Source: Pseudomonas mandelii (lineage in GTDB: Bacteria > Pseudomonadota > Gammaproteobacteria > Pseudomonadales > Pseudomonadaceae). From it: a stretch of DNA of 64,000 nt. Below, in pieces: positions 8,068 to 15,508 of the stretch. Position 1 is the stretch's first letter, and each line of letters opens with the position of its first letter. A model generated the notes under the pieces. That model saw only the letters and a program-made list of their open reading frames with translations. It searched no databases and was not told the DNA's origin. The stretch is taken from positions 65,611 through 129,610 of the forward strand of contig NZ_RCZA01000007.1 in assembly GCF_006438925.1 (NCBI RefSeq), given 5' to 3'. The position numbers and the translations under genes are program-made.

Positions 8068-9065
8068 CCGACTACCCTGCGCTGACCCTCGAAACACCCC
8101 CCGAACACCCGTTCGCCCAGTTCGTGCGCATTCTCGGCAAGGGCAAACGCGGCGCCCGTGACTTGACCCGGGTCGAAGCCCGCGAAGCCATGGGCATGGT
8201 GCTCGACCACAAGGTCGAAGACACCCAGCTCGGCGCATTCCTGATGCTGTTGCGGCACAAGGAAGAAAGCGCTGAGGAGATGGCGGGTTTTACCGAAGCG
8301 TTGCGCGAACGTTTACAGGCACCGACGTTGAATGTGGATCTGGACTGGCCAACCTACGCCGGCAAGAAGCGTCATCTTCCGTGGTATCTGCTGGCGGCCA
8401 AATGCCTGGCGCAAAATGGTCTGCGCATTTTCATGCATGGTGGCGGCGCACACACGGCGGGTCGGCTCTATAGCGAGCAACTGTTGGATGAGTTGAAGAT
8501 CCCGTTGTGCCGCGACTGGCAGCAGGTCGGCGACGCACTGGATAACGGCGGTCTGGCCTTCATGCCGCTGGTGGATTGGGCACCGCAGCTGCAACGAATG
8601 ATCGACCTGCGTAATACATTGGGTCTGCGTTCGCCGATCCACTCCCTGGCGCGAATTCTCAATCCGTTGGGTGCTCGCTGTGGCCTGCAAAGCATTTTCC
8701 ACCCCGGTTACCAGGCTGTGCATCGCGATGCCAGCGGCTTGCTCGGCGATACCGCGATCGTGGTGAAAGGCGACGGCGGCGAAATCGAGATCAACCCGGA
8801 CGCCGACAGTCACTTGTACGGCACCACTGGCGGCGAAAGCTGGGACGAGGAATGGCCACAGTTGTCGGCACAACGCCACGTCAAACCAGCCACCCTCGAT
8901 CCCGAGCATTTGAAAGCCGTGTGGCGTGGCGACGTAGTCGACAGCTATCCGCAAATGGCGTTGATCTCGACCATAGCCCTGGCCTTGCGCGGCCTCGGCC
9001 AAACCCGCGAACACGCCTTCGAAACCGCCCAGCAATATTGGGACGCTCGGGACAAATCGATTTAA
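8064..9065 (+). CDS. ybiB: YbiB/TrpD2-type glycosyltransferase-fold protein
   Basis: 333 residues of the anthranilate phosphoribosyltransferase-like fold (nucleoside phosphorylase/phosphoribosyltransferase class III). The N-terminal helical domain has DLTRVEAREAMGMVLDHKVEDTQLGAFLMLLR, and the phosphate-binding-like loop is FMHGGGAHTAGR. Known YbiB (TrpD2) proteins do not make tryptophan and bind nucleic acid. The start overlaps the tusE stop (ATGA), so it is the last gene of the tus operon; this hints at, but does not prove, a role in RNA metabolism. Confidence 0.8.
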   Translation: MTDYPALTLETPPEHPFAQFVRILGKGKRGARDLTRVEAREAMGMVLDHKVEDTQLGAFLMLLRHKEESAEEMAGFTEALRERLQAPTLNVDLDWPTYAGKKRHLPWYLLAAKCLAQNGLRIFMHGGGAHTAGRLYSEQLLDELKIPLCRDWQQVGDALDNGGLAFMPLVDWAPQLQRMIDLRNTLGLRSPIHSLARILNPLGARCGLQSIFHPGYQAVHRDASGLLGDTAIVVKGDGGEIEINPDADSHLYGTTGGESWDEEWPQLSAQRHVKPATLDPEHLKAVWRGDVVDSYPQMALISTIALALRGLGQTREHAFETAQQYWDARDKSI

Positions 9066-9073
9066 CCGATCAT

Positions 9074-9098
9074 AAGCGCCCAACCTTTGCGCTTTTTT
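9074..9098 (+). terminator. Intrinsic terminator after the tusDCBE-ybiB operon
   Basis: AAGCGC, a 9-base loop, GCGCTT, then a run of six T. It begins 8 bases after the ybiB stop. Confidence 0.8.
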
Positions 9099-9155
9099 AT
9101 CGAACCTATGCGAATAGACTCCTCTCCAACGCTTATTGGTTGAGGAGTCTTGAAC

Positions 9156-10157
9156 ATGGGTTTGTTAGTTGAAGGTCGCTGGCATGACCAGTGGTACGAA
9201 AGCGGCAAGGACGGTACGTTCCAGCGTGAACAAGCGCAGCGTCGTAACTGGCTGACCGCCGACGGCAAGCCCGGCCCGACCGGTGTCGGTGGCTTTGCGG
9301 CCGACACCGGCCGTTATCACCTCTACGTGTCCCTCGCCTGTCCATGGGCTCACCGCACACTGATCCTGCGCAAACTCAAAGGCCTCGAAAGCCTCATCGA
9401 CGTCTCGGTGGTCAGTTGGCTGATGCTGGAAAACGGCTGGACCTTCGACAAGAACCTCGGATCGACCGGCGACAAACTCGATCACTTCAATTTCATGCAC
9501 CAGCGCTACACCGCCGATACCGCCGACTACACCGGCCGCGTCACGGTGCCGGTGCTCTGGGACAAACAGCAGAATCGCATCGTCAACAATGAATCGGCGG
9601 AGATCATCCGCATGTTCAATGGCGCCTTCGATGATTTGACCGGTAATGACCTGGATTTCTACCCGGCGCCGTTGCGGGGCGAGATCGACGCGCTGAACGA
9701 GCGGATTTATCCGGCGGTGAACAATGGCGTATATCGCGCAGGGTTTGCCACGTCGCAGCAGGCGTATGAAGAGGCGTTCGATGATGTGTTTGCCGAACTG
9801 GATCGGCTGGAGTTGCTGTTAGGCGAGAACCGTTACCTGGTCGGGGAATATCTGACGGAAGCGGATATTCGGCTGTTCACCACGTTGATTCGCTTTGACG
9901 CGGTGTATTACGGGCACTTCAAGTGCAACCTGCGGCGGATTGCCGATTATGCGAATCTGTCGAATTGGCTGCGGGAGATTTATCAGTGGCCGGGGATTGC
10001 CGAGACGGTGGATTTTGAGCACATCAAGAATCACTACTACGGCAGCCACAAGACCATCAATCCGACCGGGATCGTGCCTAAAGGGCCGACGCAGGACTTC
10101 ACCGCGCCCCATGATCGGGAGCGGTTGAGCGGGAAAGGGGTTTGGCGCAGGGCCTGA
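9156..10157 (+). CDS. yqjG: Glutathionyl-hydroquinone reductase (Xi-class GST)
   Basis: 333 residues. The Xi-class active site CPWAHRTLI is present with nucleophile C62, preceded by the long N-terminal segment typical of this class (RNWLTADGKPGPTGVGGFAADTGRYHLYVSLA). The C-terminal GST helical domain includes NRYLVGEYLTEADIRLFTTLIRFD. The enzyme reduces glutathionyl-(hydro)quinones with glutathione and protects against quinone adducts. The start at 9156 follows GAGGAG; an in-frame TTG at 9150 is rejected. Confidence 0.92.
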   Translation: MGLLVEGRWHDQWYESGKDGTFQREQAQRRNWLTADGKPGPTGVGGFAADTGRYHLYVSLACPWAHRTLILRKLKGLESLIDVSVVSWLMLENGWTFDKNLGSTGDKLDHFNFMHQRYTADTADYTGRVTVPVLWDKQQNRIVNNESAEIIRMFNGAFDDLTGNDLDFYPAPLRGEIDALNERIYPAVNNGVYRAGFATSQQAYEEAFDDVFAELDRLELLLGENRYLVGEYLTEADIRLFTTLIRFDAVYYGHFKCNLRRIADYANLSNWLREIYQWPGIAETVDFEHIKNHYYGSHKTINPTGIVPKGPTQDFTAPHDRERLSGKGVWRRA

Positions 10158-10182
10158 GGTTTTGGGCTGGATTTTAAGGCCC

Positions 10183-10258
10183 CATCGCGAGCAGGCTCGC
10201 TCCCACAGGGGATTTGTGAACGACACAGATCCAGTGTGCGAGCGAGCCTGCTCGCGAA
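10183..10258. repeat. REP inverted pair (GTGGGAGCGAGC family)
   Basis: ATCGCGAGCAGGCTCGCTCC and its inverted copy around a 30-base centre, between convergent yqjG and cysG. No separate T-run terminator is obvious here, so the REP may serve as the 3' barrier for both genes. Confidence 0.85.
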
Positions 10259-10274
10259 GGGGGCGACGCGGTCT

Positions 10275-11669
10275 CTAGACTTGCGCCTGAGCGCCCTCGA
10301 ACCACGCCAGTTTCTCGCGTAATTGCACCACTTCCCCAACGATCACCAGCGTCGGCGCATGCACTTCATGCTCCGCCACCAGACTTGGCAAATCGGCCAA
10401 GGTGCCGGTAAACACCCGCTGATTGACCGTGGTGCCCTGCTGGATCAACGCCGCTGGGGTATCCGCCGCGCGACCATGCTTGATCAACTGCTCGCAGATG
10501 ATCGGCAAACCCACCAACCCCATGTAAAACACCAGGGTTTGCGCCGGCGCGACCAGGTCGGCCCACGGCAAATCGGTGGAACCGTCCTTCAGGTGCCCGG
10601 TGACAAAACGCACAGACTGCGCGTAATCGCGGTGAGTCAGCGGAATCCCGGCATACGCCGCGCAACCGCTGGCCGCGGTGATACCCGGCACCACCTGGAA
10701 CGGGATGCCATGGGCCGCAAGTTCTTCGATCTCTTCGCCGCCGCGACCGAAGATGAACGGATCACCGCCCTTCAACCGTACGACCCGCTTGCCTTGCTTG
10801 GCCAAATCCACCAATTGCTGGTTGATCTGATCCTGAGGCACTGCGTGATCGGCGCGACGCTTGCCGACGTAAACCCGCTCGGCATCGCGACGGCACAAAT
10901 CCAGAATCGCCGGCGCCACCAAGCGGTCATACAGCACCACATCGGCTTGCTGCATCAGACGCAAGGCACGGAAGGTCAGCAGGTCGGGATCACCCGGGCC
11001 GGCGCCCACCAAATAGACTTCGCCCGTTGCAGTCGGTGCTTCACCGGCAATTTTCGCCAGCATCAAGCGCTCGGCTTCGGCGCCCTGCCCGGCCAGTTGC
11101 CGGTCGGCAATCGGGCCCTGGAACACGTCTTCCCAGAACGCCCGACGCTGCTGCACATCCGGGAACAGGTGTTTGACCTGACTGCGAAAACGCGCGGCCA
11201 GGCCGGCCAGTTGACCGTAGGTGGAAGGAATCCAGGTTTCCAGTTTGGCGCGGATCAACCGCGCCAGCACCGGCGCGTCGCCGCCGCTGGAGACCGCTAC
11301 GATCAAAGGAGAACGGTCGACGATCGCCGGGAAGATCACGCTGCACAACGCTGGTGCGTCCACCACGTTGACCGGCACACAACGCCGATGGGCATCGGCT
11401 GAGACTTGCGCGTTCAGCGGTTCGTCGTCGGTGGCGGCGATGATCAGCCCGCAACCGTCCAGGTCCGACTCAACGTAGCCTCGCACCAGACACTCGCCAC
11501 CACTGCCGGCAACCAGTTCGCGCAGTTGCGGTTCGATTTCAGGTGCGACCACCCGCAGCAGCGCACCGGCTTCGGCCAGCAGGCGGGATTTGCGCAAGGC
11601 AATCTCCCCGCCGCCGACGACCAAGACACGACTGCCGCGTAGGTTATGGAACAGCGGCAGATAGTCCAT
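10275..11669 (-). CDS. cysG: Siroheme synthase CysG (multifunctional)
   Basis: 464 residues. The N-terminal half (about 1-210) is precorrin-2 dehydrogenase/sirohydrochlorin ferrochelatase with Rossmann motif VLVVGGGEIALRKSRLL. The C-terminal half (about 216-460) is uroporphyrinogen-III methyltransferase with VYLVGAGPGDPDLLTFRAL and KGGDPFIFGRGGEE. Together they turn uroporphyrinogen III into siroheme, the cofactor of sulfite and nitrite reductases. Length matches E. coli CysG (457). The start codon abuts the serS stop codon with no bases between, so it is cotranscribed with serS. Confidence 0.96.
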   Translation of the reverse strand: MDYLPLFHNLRGSRVLVVGGGEIALRKSRLLAEAGALLRVVAPEIEPQLRELVAGSGGECLVRGYVESDLDGCGLIIAATDDEPLNAQVSADAHRRCVPVNVVDAPALCSVIFPAIVDRSPLIVAVSSGGDAPVLARLIRAKLETWIPSTYGQLAGLAARFRSQVKHLFPDVQQRRAFWEDVFQGPIADRQLAGQGAEAERLMLAKIAGEAPTATGEVYLVGAGPGDPDLLTFRALRLMQQADVVLYDRLVAPAILDLCRRDAERVYVGKRRADHAVPQDQINQQLVDLAKQGKRVVRLKGGDPFIFGRGGEEIEELAAHGIPFQVVPGITAASGCAAYAGIPLTHRDYAQSVRFVTGHLKDGSTDLPWADLVAPAQTLVFYMGLVGLPIICEQLIKHGRAADTPAALIQQGTTVNQRVFTGTLADLPSLVAEHEVHAPTLVIVGEVVQLREKLAWFEGAQAQV

Positions 11670-12950
11670 TTAGCCGATGACCTCAAGGCCACCCATGTAC
11701 GGTTTCAGCACGTCCGGCACACGGATCGAACCGTCGGCTTGCTGGTAGTTTTCCAGCACCGCCACCAGGGTACGACCGACCGCCAGGCCGGAACCGTTCA
11801 GGGTGTGAACCAGTTCAGGCTTGCCGGTTTCCGGGTTGCGGAAACGCGCTTGCATACGGCGGGCCTGGAAATCACCGCAATTGGAGCACGACGAAATCTC
11901 GCGGTATTTGTCCTGGCTCGGGATCCACACTTCCAGGTCGTAGGTCTTGACCGCGCTGAAGCCCATGTCGCCGGTGCACAGCGCAATAGTGCGATAAGGC
12001 AGCTCGAGCAATTGCAGGACTTTTTCGGCGTTGGCAGTCAGGCCTTCCAGCGCTTCCATCGAGGTCGACGGCTCAACGATCTGGACCATTTCAACCTTGT
12101 CGAACTGGTGCTGACGGATCATGCCGCGCGTATCGCGACCCGACGCACCGGCTTCACTGCGGAAGCATGGGGTGTGGGCGACGAATTTGATCGGCAGCAG
12201 TTTCGAATCGACGATTTCGCCAGCGACGATGTTGGTCAGCGACACTTCGGCGGTCGGGATCAGGTACAGATCGGCTTCGCCTTCGCGAGTGATCTTGAAC
12301 AGGTCTTCTTCGAACTTCGGCAGCTGACCCGTGCCTTGCAACGCCGGCGCTTGAACCAGATAAGGCGTGTAGGCCTCTTCATAACCGTGTTCGCTGGTGT
12401 GCAGGTTGATCATGAACTGCGCCAGGGCGCGGTGCATCCGAGCAATCGGGCCACGCAACAGGGCGAAACGGGCGCCCGACAGCTTGGCGGCGGTTTCGAA
12501 GTCCAGCCAGCCGAATTTTTCGCCCAGGGCGACGTGGTCCTGAACCGGGAAATCGAACGCGGTCGGGGTGCCCCAGCGGCGCACTTCGACGTTGCCGTCT
12601 TCGTCATCACCGATCGGCACGGATTCGTGCGGCAGGTTCGGGATGCCGAGCAGGATCGAATCCAGATCGGTCTGGATCGCGTCCAGCTCGACTTTACCGG
12701 CGCTCAATTCGTTCGCCATGCGCTCGACGTCGGCCATCAGCGGCGCGATGTCTTCGCCGCGCTGCTTGGCCTGGCCGATGGATTTGGAGCGCGCATTACG
12801 GTCAGCCTGCAGTGCTTCGGTGCGGGTCTGGACGGTCTTGCGCTGTTCTTCCAGCGCTTCGATGCGCGCAACATCCAGCGTGTAGCCACGGGATGCCAGG
12901 CGGTCCGCTACGTCCTGAAGGTTGCTACGTAACAGTTTGGAATCGAGCAT
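11670..12950 (-). CDS. serS: Seryl-tRNA synthetase
   Basis: 426 residues. The N-terminal antiparallel coiled-coil arm that binds the tRNA-Ser long variable arm spans about residues 30-105 (Glu/Lys/Arg-rich, ALEEQRKTVQTRTEALQADR). The class II catalytic core shows motif 2 (FRSEAGASGRDTRGMIRQHQ) and motif 3 (GSGLAVGRTLVAVLENYQ). Makes Ser-tRNA-Ser and Ser-tRNA-Sec. Located between crcB (15 bases upstream) and cysG (adjacent downstream). Confidence 0.97.
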   Translation of the reverse strand: MLDSKLLRSNLQDVADRLASRGYTLDVARIEALEEQRKTVQTRTEALQADRNARSKSIGQAKQRGEDIAPLMADVERMANELSAGKVELDAIQTDLDSILLGIPNLPHESVPIGDDEDGNVEVRRWGTPTAFDFPVQDHVALGEKFGWLDFETAAKLSGARFALLRGPIARMHRALAQFMINLHTSEHGYEEAYTPYLVQAPALQGTGQLPKFEEDLFKITREGEADLYLIPTAEVSLTNIVAGEIVDSKLLPIKFVAHTPCFRSEAGASGRDTRGMIRQHQFDKVEMVQIVEPSTSMEALEGLTANAEKVLQLLELPYRTIALCTGDMGFSAVKTYDLEVWIPSQDKYREISSCSNCGDFQARRMQARFRNPETGKPELVHTLNGSGLAVGRTLVAVLENYQQADGSIRVPDVLKPYMGGLEVIG

Positions 12951-12965
12951 GTCGGTCTCTCGTTA

Positions 12966-13340
12966 TCAAAGTTTGGTCAAGGACAGGCCAGCCCAGGTGG
13001 CGAGCAGCCCGCCGAATACGCTGATGGCAGCATAGCCCAGGGCCAGCAGCACCTGCCCGCTTTCAAGCAGGCGCACCGTATCCAGTGAAAAAGATGAAAA
13101 AGTCGTCAGCCCCCCGAGGAAGCCGACCATCAACCCGGCGCGCACCTCGATCGGCACCTCCGGGCGTATTAAAAACAGACCGTATAGAACGCCGATCAGC
13201 AAACAGCCGACGATATTAACGGCCAGCGTCGCGGTATAGAAGTGCCGCGGCCAATTAGCGTTGACCCAATTACTGGTGGCAAAGCGCAAAAGCGTGCCGG
13301 CGATCCCGCCGACGGAAACCGCAACGATTAATGGAAGCAC
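12966..13340 (-). CDS. crcB: Fluoride-specific ion channel CrcB (Fluc)
   Basis: 124 residues with four transmembrane helices. Fluc motifs are visible: GGIAGTLLRF, the asparagine-containing NIVGCLLIGVLYG and GFLGGLTTFSSFS, whose Phe and Ser/Thr line the fluoride pore. Exports toxic F- as a dual-topology dimer. It starts with GTG, whose G is shared with the rarA stop codon (TAGTG), so translation is coupled to rarA. No crcB riboswitch would be expected or is seen, because the gene is internal to an operon. Confidence 0.94.
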   Translation of the reverse strand: MLPLIVAVSVGGIAGTLLRFATSNWVNANWPRHFYTATLAVNIVGCLLIGVLYGLFLIRPEVPIEVRAGLMVGFLGGLTTFSSFSLDTVRLLESGQVLLALGYAAISVFGGLLATWAGLSLTKL

Positions 13341-14665
13341 TATTTTCTCCGCTGCCGGGGGCTGAGACGGTCAAGTTGCGCGAGGTGATTGAGCTTCTCG
13401 CCGATCTTCAGCTCCAGGCCACGCGGCACTGGCTGATAAAACGGTTGTGGCTCGAGCTCCTCCGGGAAATAGTCTTCGCCAGCGGCGTAAGCGTCCGGCT
13501 CATCGTGGGCGTAACGGTATTCGTCGCCATAACCCAGTTGCTTCATCAGCTTGGTCGGCGCGTTGCGCAGGTGCAGCGGTACTTCCAGCGAACCGTGTTC
13601 GGTGGCGCTGCGCATCGCGGCTTTGAAACCCATGTACACCGCATTGCTTTTCGGCGCGCAAGCCAGATAAGTAATGGCCTGGGCCACCGCCAATTCGCCT
13701 TCCGGGCTGCCGAGGCGTTCCTGCACTTCCCACGCCGCCAGGCACAGGCTCAGGGCGCGGGGGTCGGCGTTACCGATGTCTTCGCTGGCCATGCGCACCA
13801 CGCGCCGGGCCAGGTACAGCGGATCGCAACCGCCGTCGATCATTCGGGCGAACCAGTACAGTGCACCGTCGGGATTGGAGCCGCGCACCGACTTATGCAG
13901 CGCGGAAATCTGGTCGTAAAACGCTTCGCCGCCCTTGTCGAAACGCCGACGGGTATCACCGAGCAGGCTTTGCAGCAGGTCGACGCCGATCTCGCTGTTG
14001 TCTTCAGCCAGGTCCGAGGCGTTTTCCAGCAGGTTGAGCAGACGCCGGCCATCGCCATCGGCGGCCGACAGCAGCATCTGGAAACCTTCATCGCTTAGGG
14101 TCAGTTGCCGCTTGCCCAAGCCACGCTCTTCAGTCAGCGCGCGATGCACCAGCTTGCGCAGGGCCGCTTCGTCGAGGCTTTTGAGCACGTAGACGCGGGC
14201 CCGGGAGAGCAACGCGTTGTTGAGTTCGAATGAGGGATTTTCGGTGGTGGCGCCGATAAAAATCAGCGTGCCGTCTTCGACGTACGGCAGGAACGCATCC
14301 TGCTGGGACTTGTTGAAGCGATGCACTTCGTCGACGAACAGGATGGTCCGCCGGCCGTACTGCCCGGCCTGCTGCTTGGCGATTTCCACCGCCTGACGGA
14401 TTTCCTTCACGCCGGCCAGTACCGCCGAAACCGTTTCGAAGTGCGCATCCGAGACCTCCGCCAGCAGCCGCGCCAGGGTGGTCTTGCCCACACCCGGCGG
14501 GCCCCAGAAAATCATCGAGTGCAAGGCACCCTGCTCCAGCGCTTCGCGCAAAGGCTTGCCGCGAGCGAGCAGATGTTCCTGACCGACGTACTCGTCCAGA
14601 TTGGCCGCGCGCAAACGGGCGGCCAAGGGCTGAGCAATCGGGGCACTGCGAAACAGGTCCATCAC
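13340..14665 (-). CDS. rarA: Replication-associated recombination protein A (MgsA/RarA)
   Basis: 441 residues, an AAA+ ATPase related to clamp-loader subunits that acts at stalled replication forks and binds SSB. Walker A is GPPGVGKTT at residues 55-63, Walker B is ILFVDEVHRFNKSQQDAF, and the sensor 1 region is FIGATTENPSFELN. The C-terminal tetramerisation part holds RMIDGGCDPLYLARRVVRMASEDIG. In E. coli it also lies between lolA and serS; here crcB is inserted between rarA and serS. Confidence 0.95.
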   Translation of the reverse strand: MMDLFRSAPIAQPLAARLRAANLDEYVGQEHLLARGKPLREALEQGALHSMIFWGPPGVGKTTLARLLAEVSDAHFETVSAVLAGVKEIRQAVEIAKQQAGQYGRRTILFVDEVHRFNKSQQDAFLPYVEDGTLIFIGATTENPSFELNNALLSRARVYVLKSLDEAALRKLVHRALTEERGLGKRQLTLSDEGFQMLLSAADGDGRRLLNLLENASDLAEDNSEIGVDLLQSLLGDTRRRFDKGGEAFYDQISALHKSVRGSNPDGALYWFARMIDGGCDPLYLARRVVRMASEDIGNADPRALSLCLAAWEVQERLGSPEGELAVAQAITYLACAPKSNAVYMGFKAAMRSATEHGSLEVPLHLRNAPTKLMKQLGYGDEYRYAHDEPDAYAAGEDYFPEELEPQPFYQPVPRGLELKIGEKLNHLAQLDRLSPRQRRK

Positions 14666-14717
14666 TACTTATGAAACCTCACTGACTATCAGTCAATAAT
14701 CTGAACACTGCCGATCC

Positions 14718-14810
14718 CTGTGGGAGCGAGCTTGCTCGCGATAGCGGCATTACATTCAACATCAATGTTGACTGACCCGACGCTATCGCGAGCAGGCTCG
14801 CTCCCACAGG
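14718..14810. repeat. REP inverted pair (GTGGGAGCGAGC family)
   Basis: CTGTGGGAGCGAGCTTGCTC and its inverted copy with a 40-base spacer. It sits inside the minus-strand gene run, between lolA and rarA, so it may reduce or stabilise transcript segments within this operon. Confidence 0.85.
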
Positions 14811-14819
14811 TTTTGCGTC

Positions 14820-15443
14820 TTACTCTTGAATGACGTCCGCCCCTTTCGGGATGTCGAACTTGAACTTGGACGCCGGAATCGGCTCGTTGGCCTTCACGCC
14901 GGTGAACAGGATGTTGGTGCGCTGACCGACGCTGTCGATCATCTGCATGTCATTGACCAGGCCGTTACGGAACGACAGGCGAAGGCTGTCGAACAGAGTG
15001 TCCTTGGTTTTCGGCTTCAAGGTGAAGTCGATCACGCCACCGGCTTCCTTGGCGCTGATGTCGAAGCTCTGGCTGATCTTGGACACGTCACCGGACAGCA
15101 GCAACGCCGGAGTCTGGGTCAGGCGCTGATCGAGGTTCTTGATGGTGGCTTGCTCCAGGTCCGGATCCCACAACGTCACCTTCTTGCCGTCGGAGACCAT
15201 CGTTTGTTCGGCCGGCGCGTTGGTGTGCCAGTAAAACAAGCCAGGACGCTGCAAGGACATTTCACCCGCAGTTTCCTGCAACTGGGTGCCGCTGCCGTCG
15301 AGGGTCAGCTGGGAGAAACGCGCCGTCAGGGTCTGGGATTTTTCCAGCAATTGGGTCAGGCGCGCCACGTCCTTGTCATCGGCGTGGGCCGAGAGCGTGG
15401 TCAAAGCCAAAACCGGCAGCAACAGCATGCGGATAAGACGCAT
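14820..15443 (-). CDS. lolA: Outer-membrane lipoprotein carrier protein LolA
   Basis: 207 residues including a signal peptide (MRLIRMLLLPVLALTTLSAHA). LolA is the periplasmic chaperone that takes lipoproteins from LolCDE to LolB. The family pattern LTARFSQLTLDGSGTQLQETAGEMSLQRPGLFYW and a mostly beta layout are present. The start at 15443 is chosen because GAGGACT lies just upstream and a signal peptide follows at once; in-frame ATGs up to 15503 would bury the signal peptide. It is 65 bases downstream of ftsK. Confidence 0.94.
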   Translation of the reverse strand: MRLIRMLLLPVLALTTLSAHADDKDVARLTQLLEKSQTLTARFSQLTLDGSGTQLQETAGEMSLQRPGLFYWHTNAPAEQTMVSDGKKVTLWDPDLEQATIKNLDQRLTQTPALLLSGDVSKISQSFDISAKEAGGVIDFTLKPKTKDTLFDSLRLSFRNGLVNDMQMIDSVGQRTNILFTGVKANEPIPASKFKFDIPKGADVIQE

Positions 15444-15508
15444 GGGAGTCCTCATAACATTCGTGGGGGTGCGATGGCGCGTCATTACGCCACCGCGTTT
15501 CAATCAAT

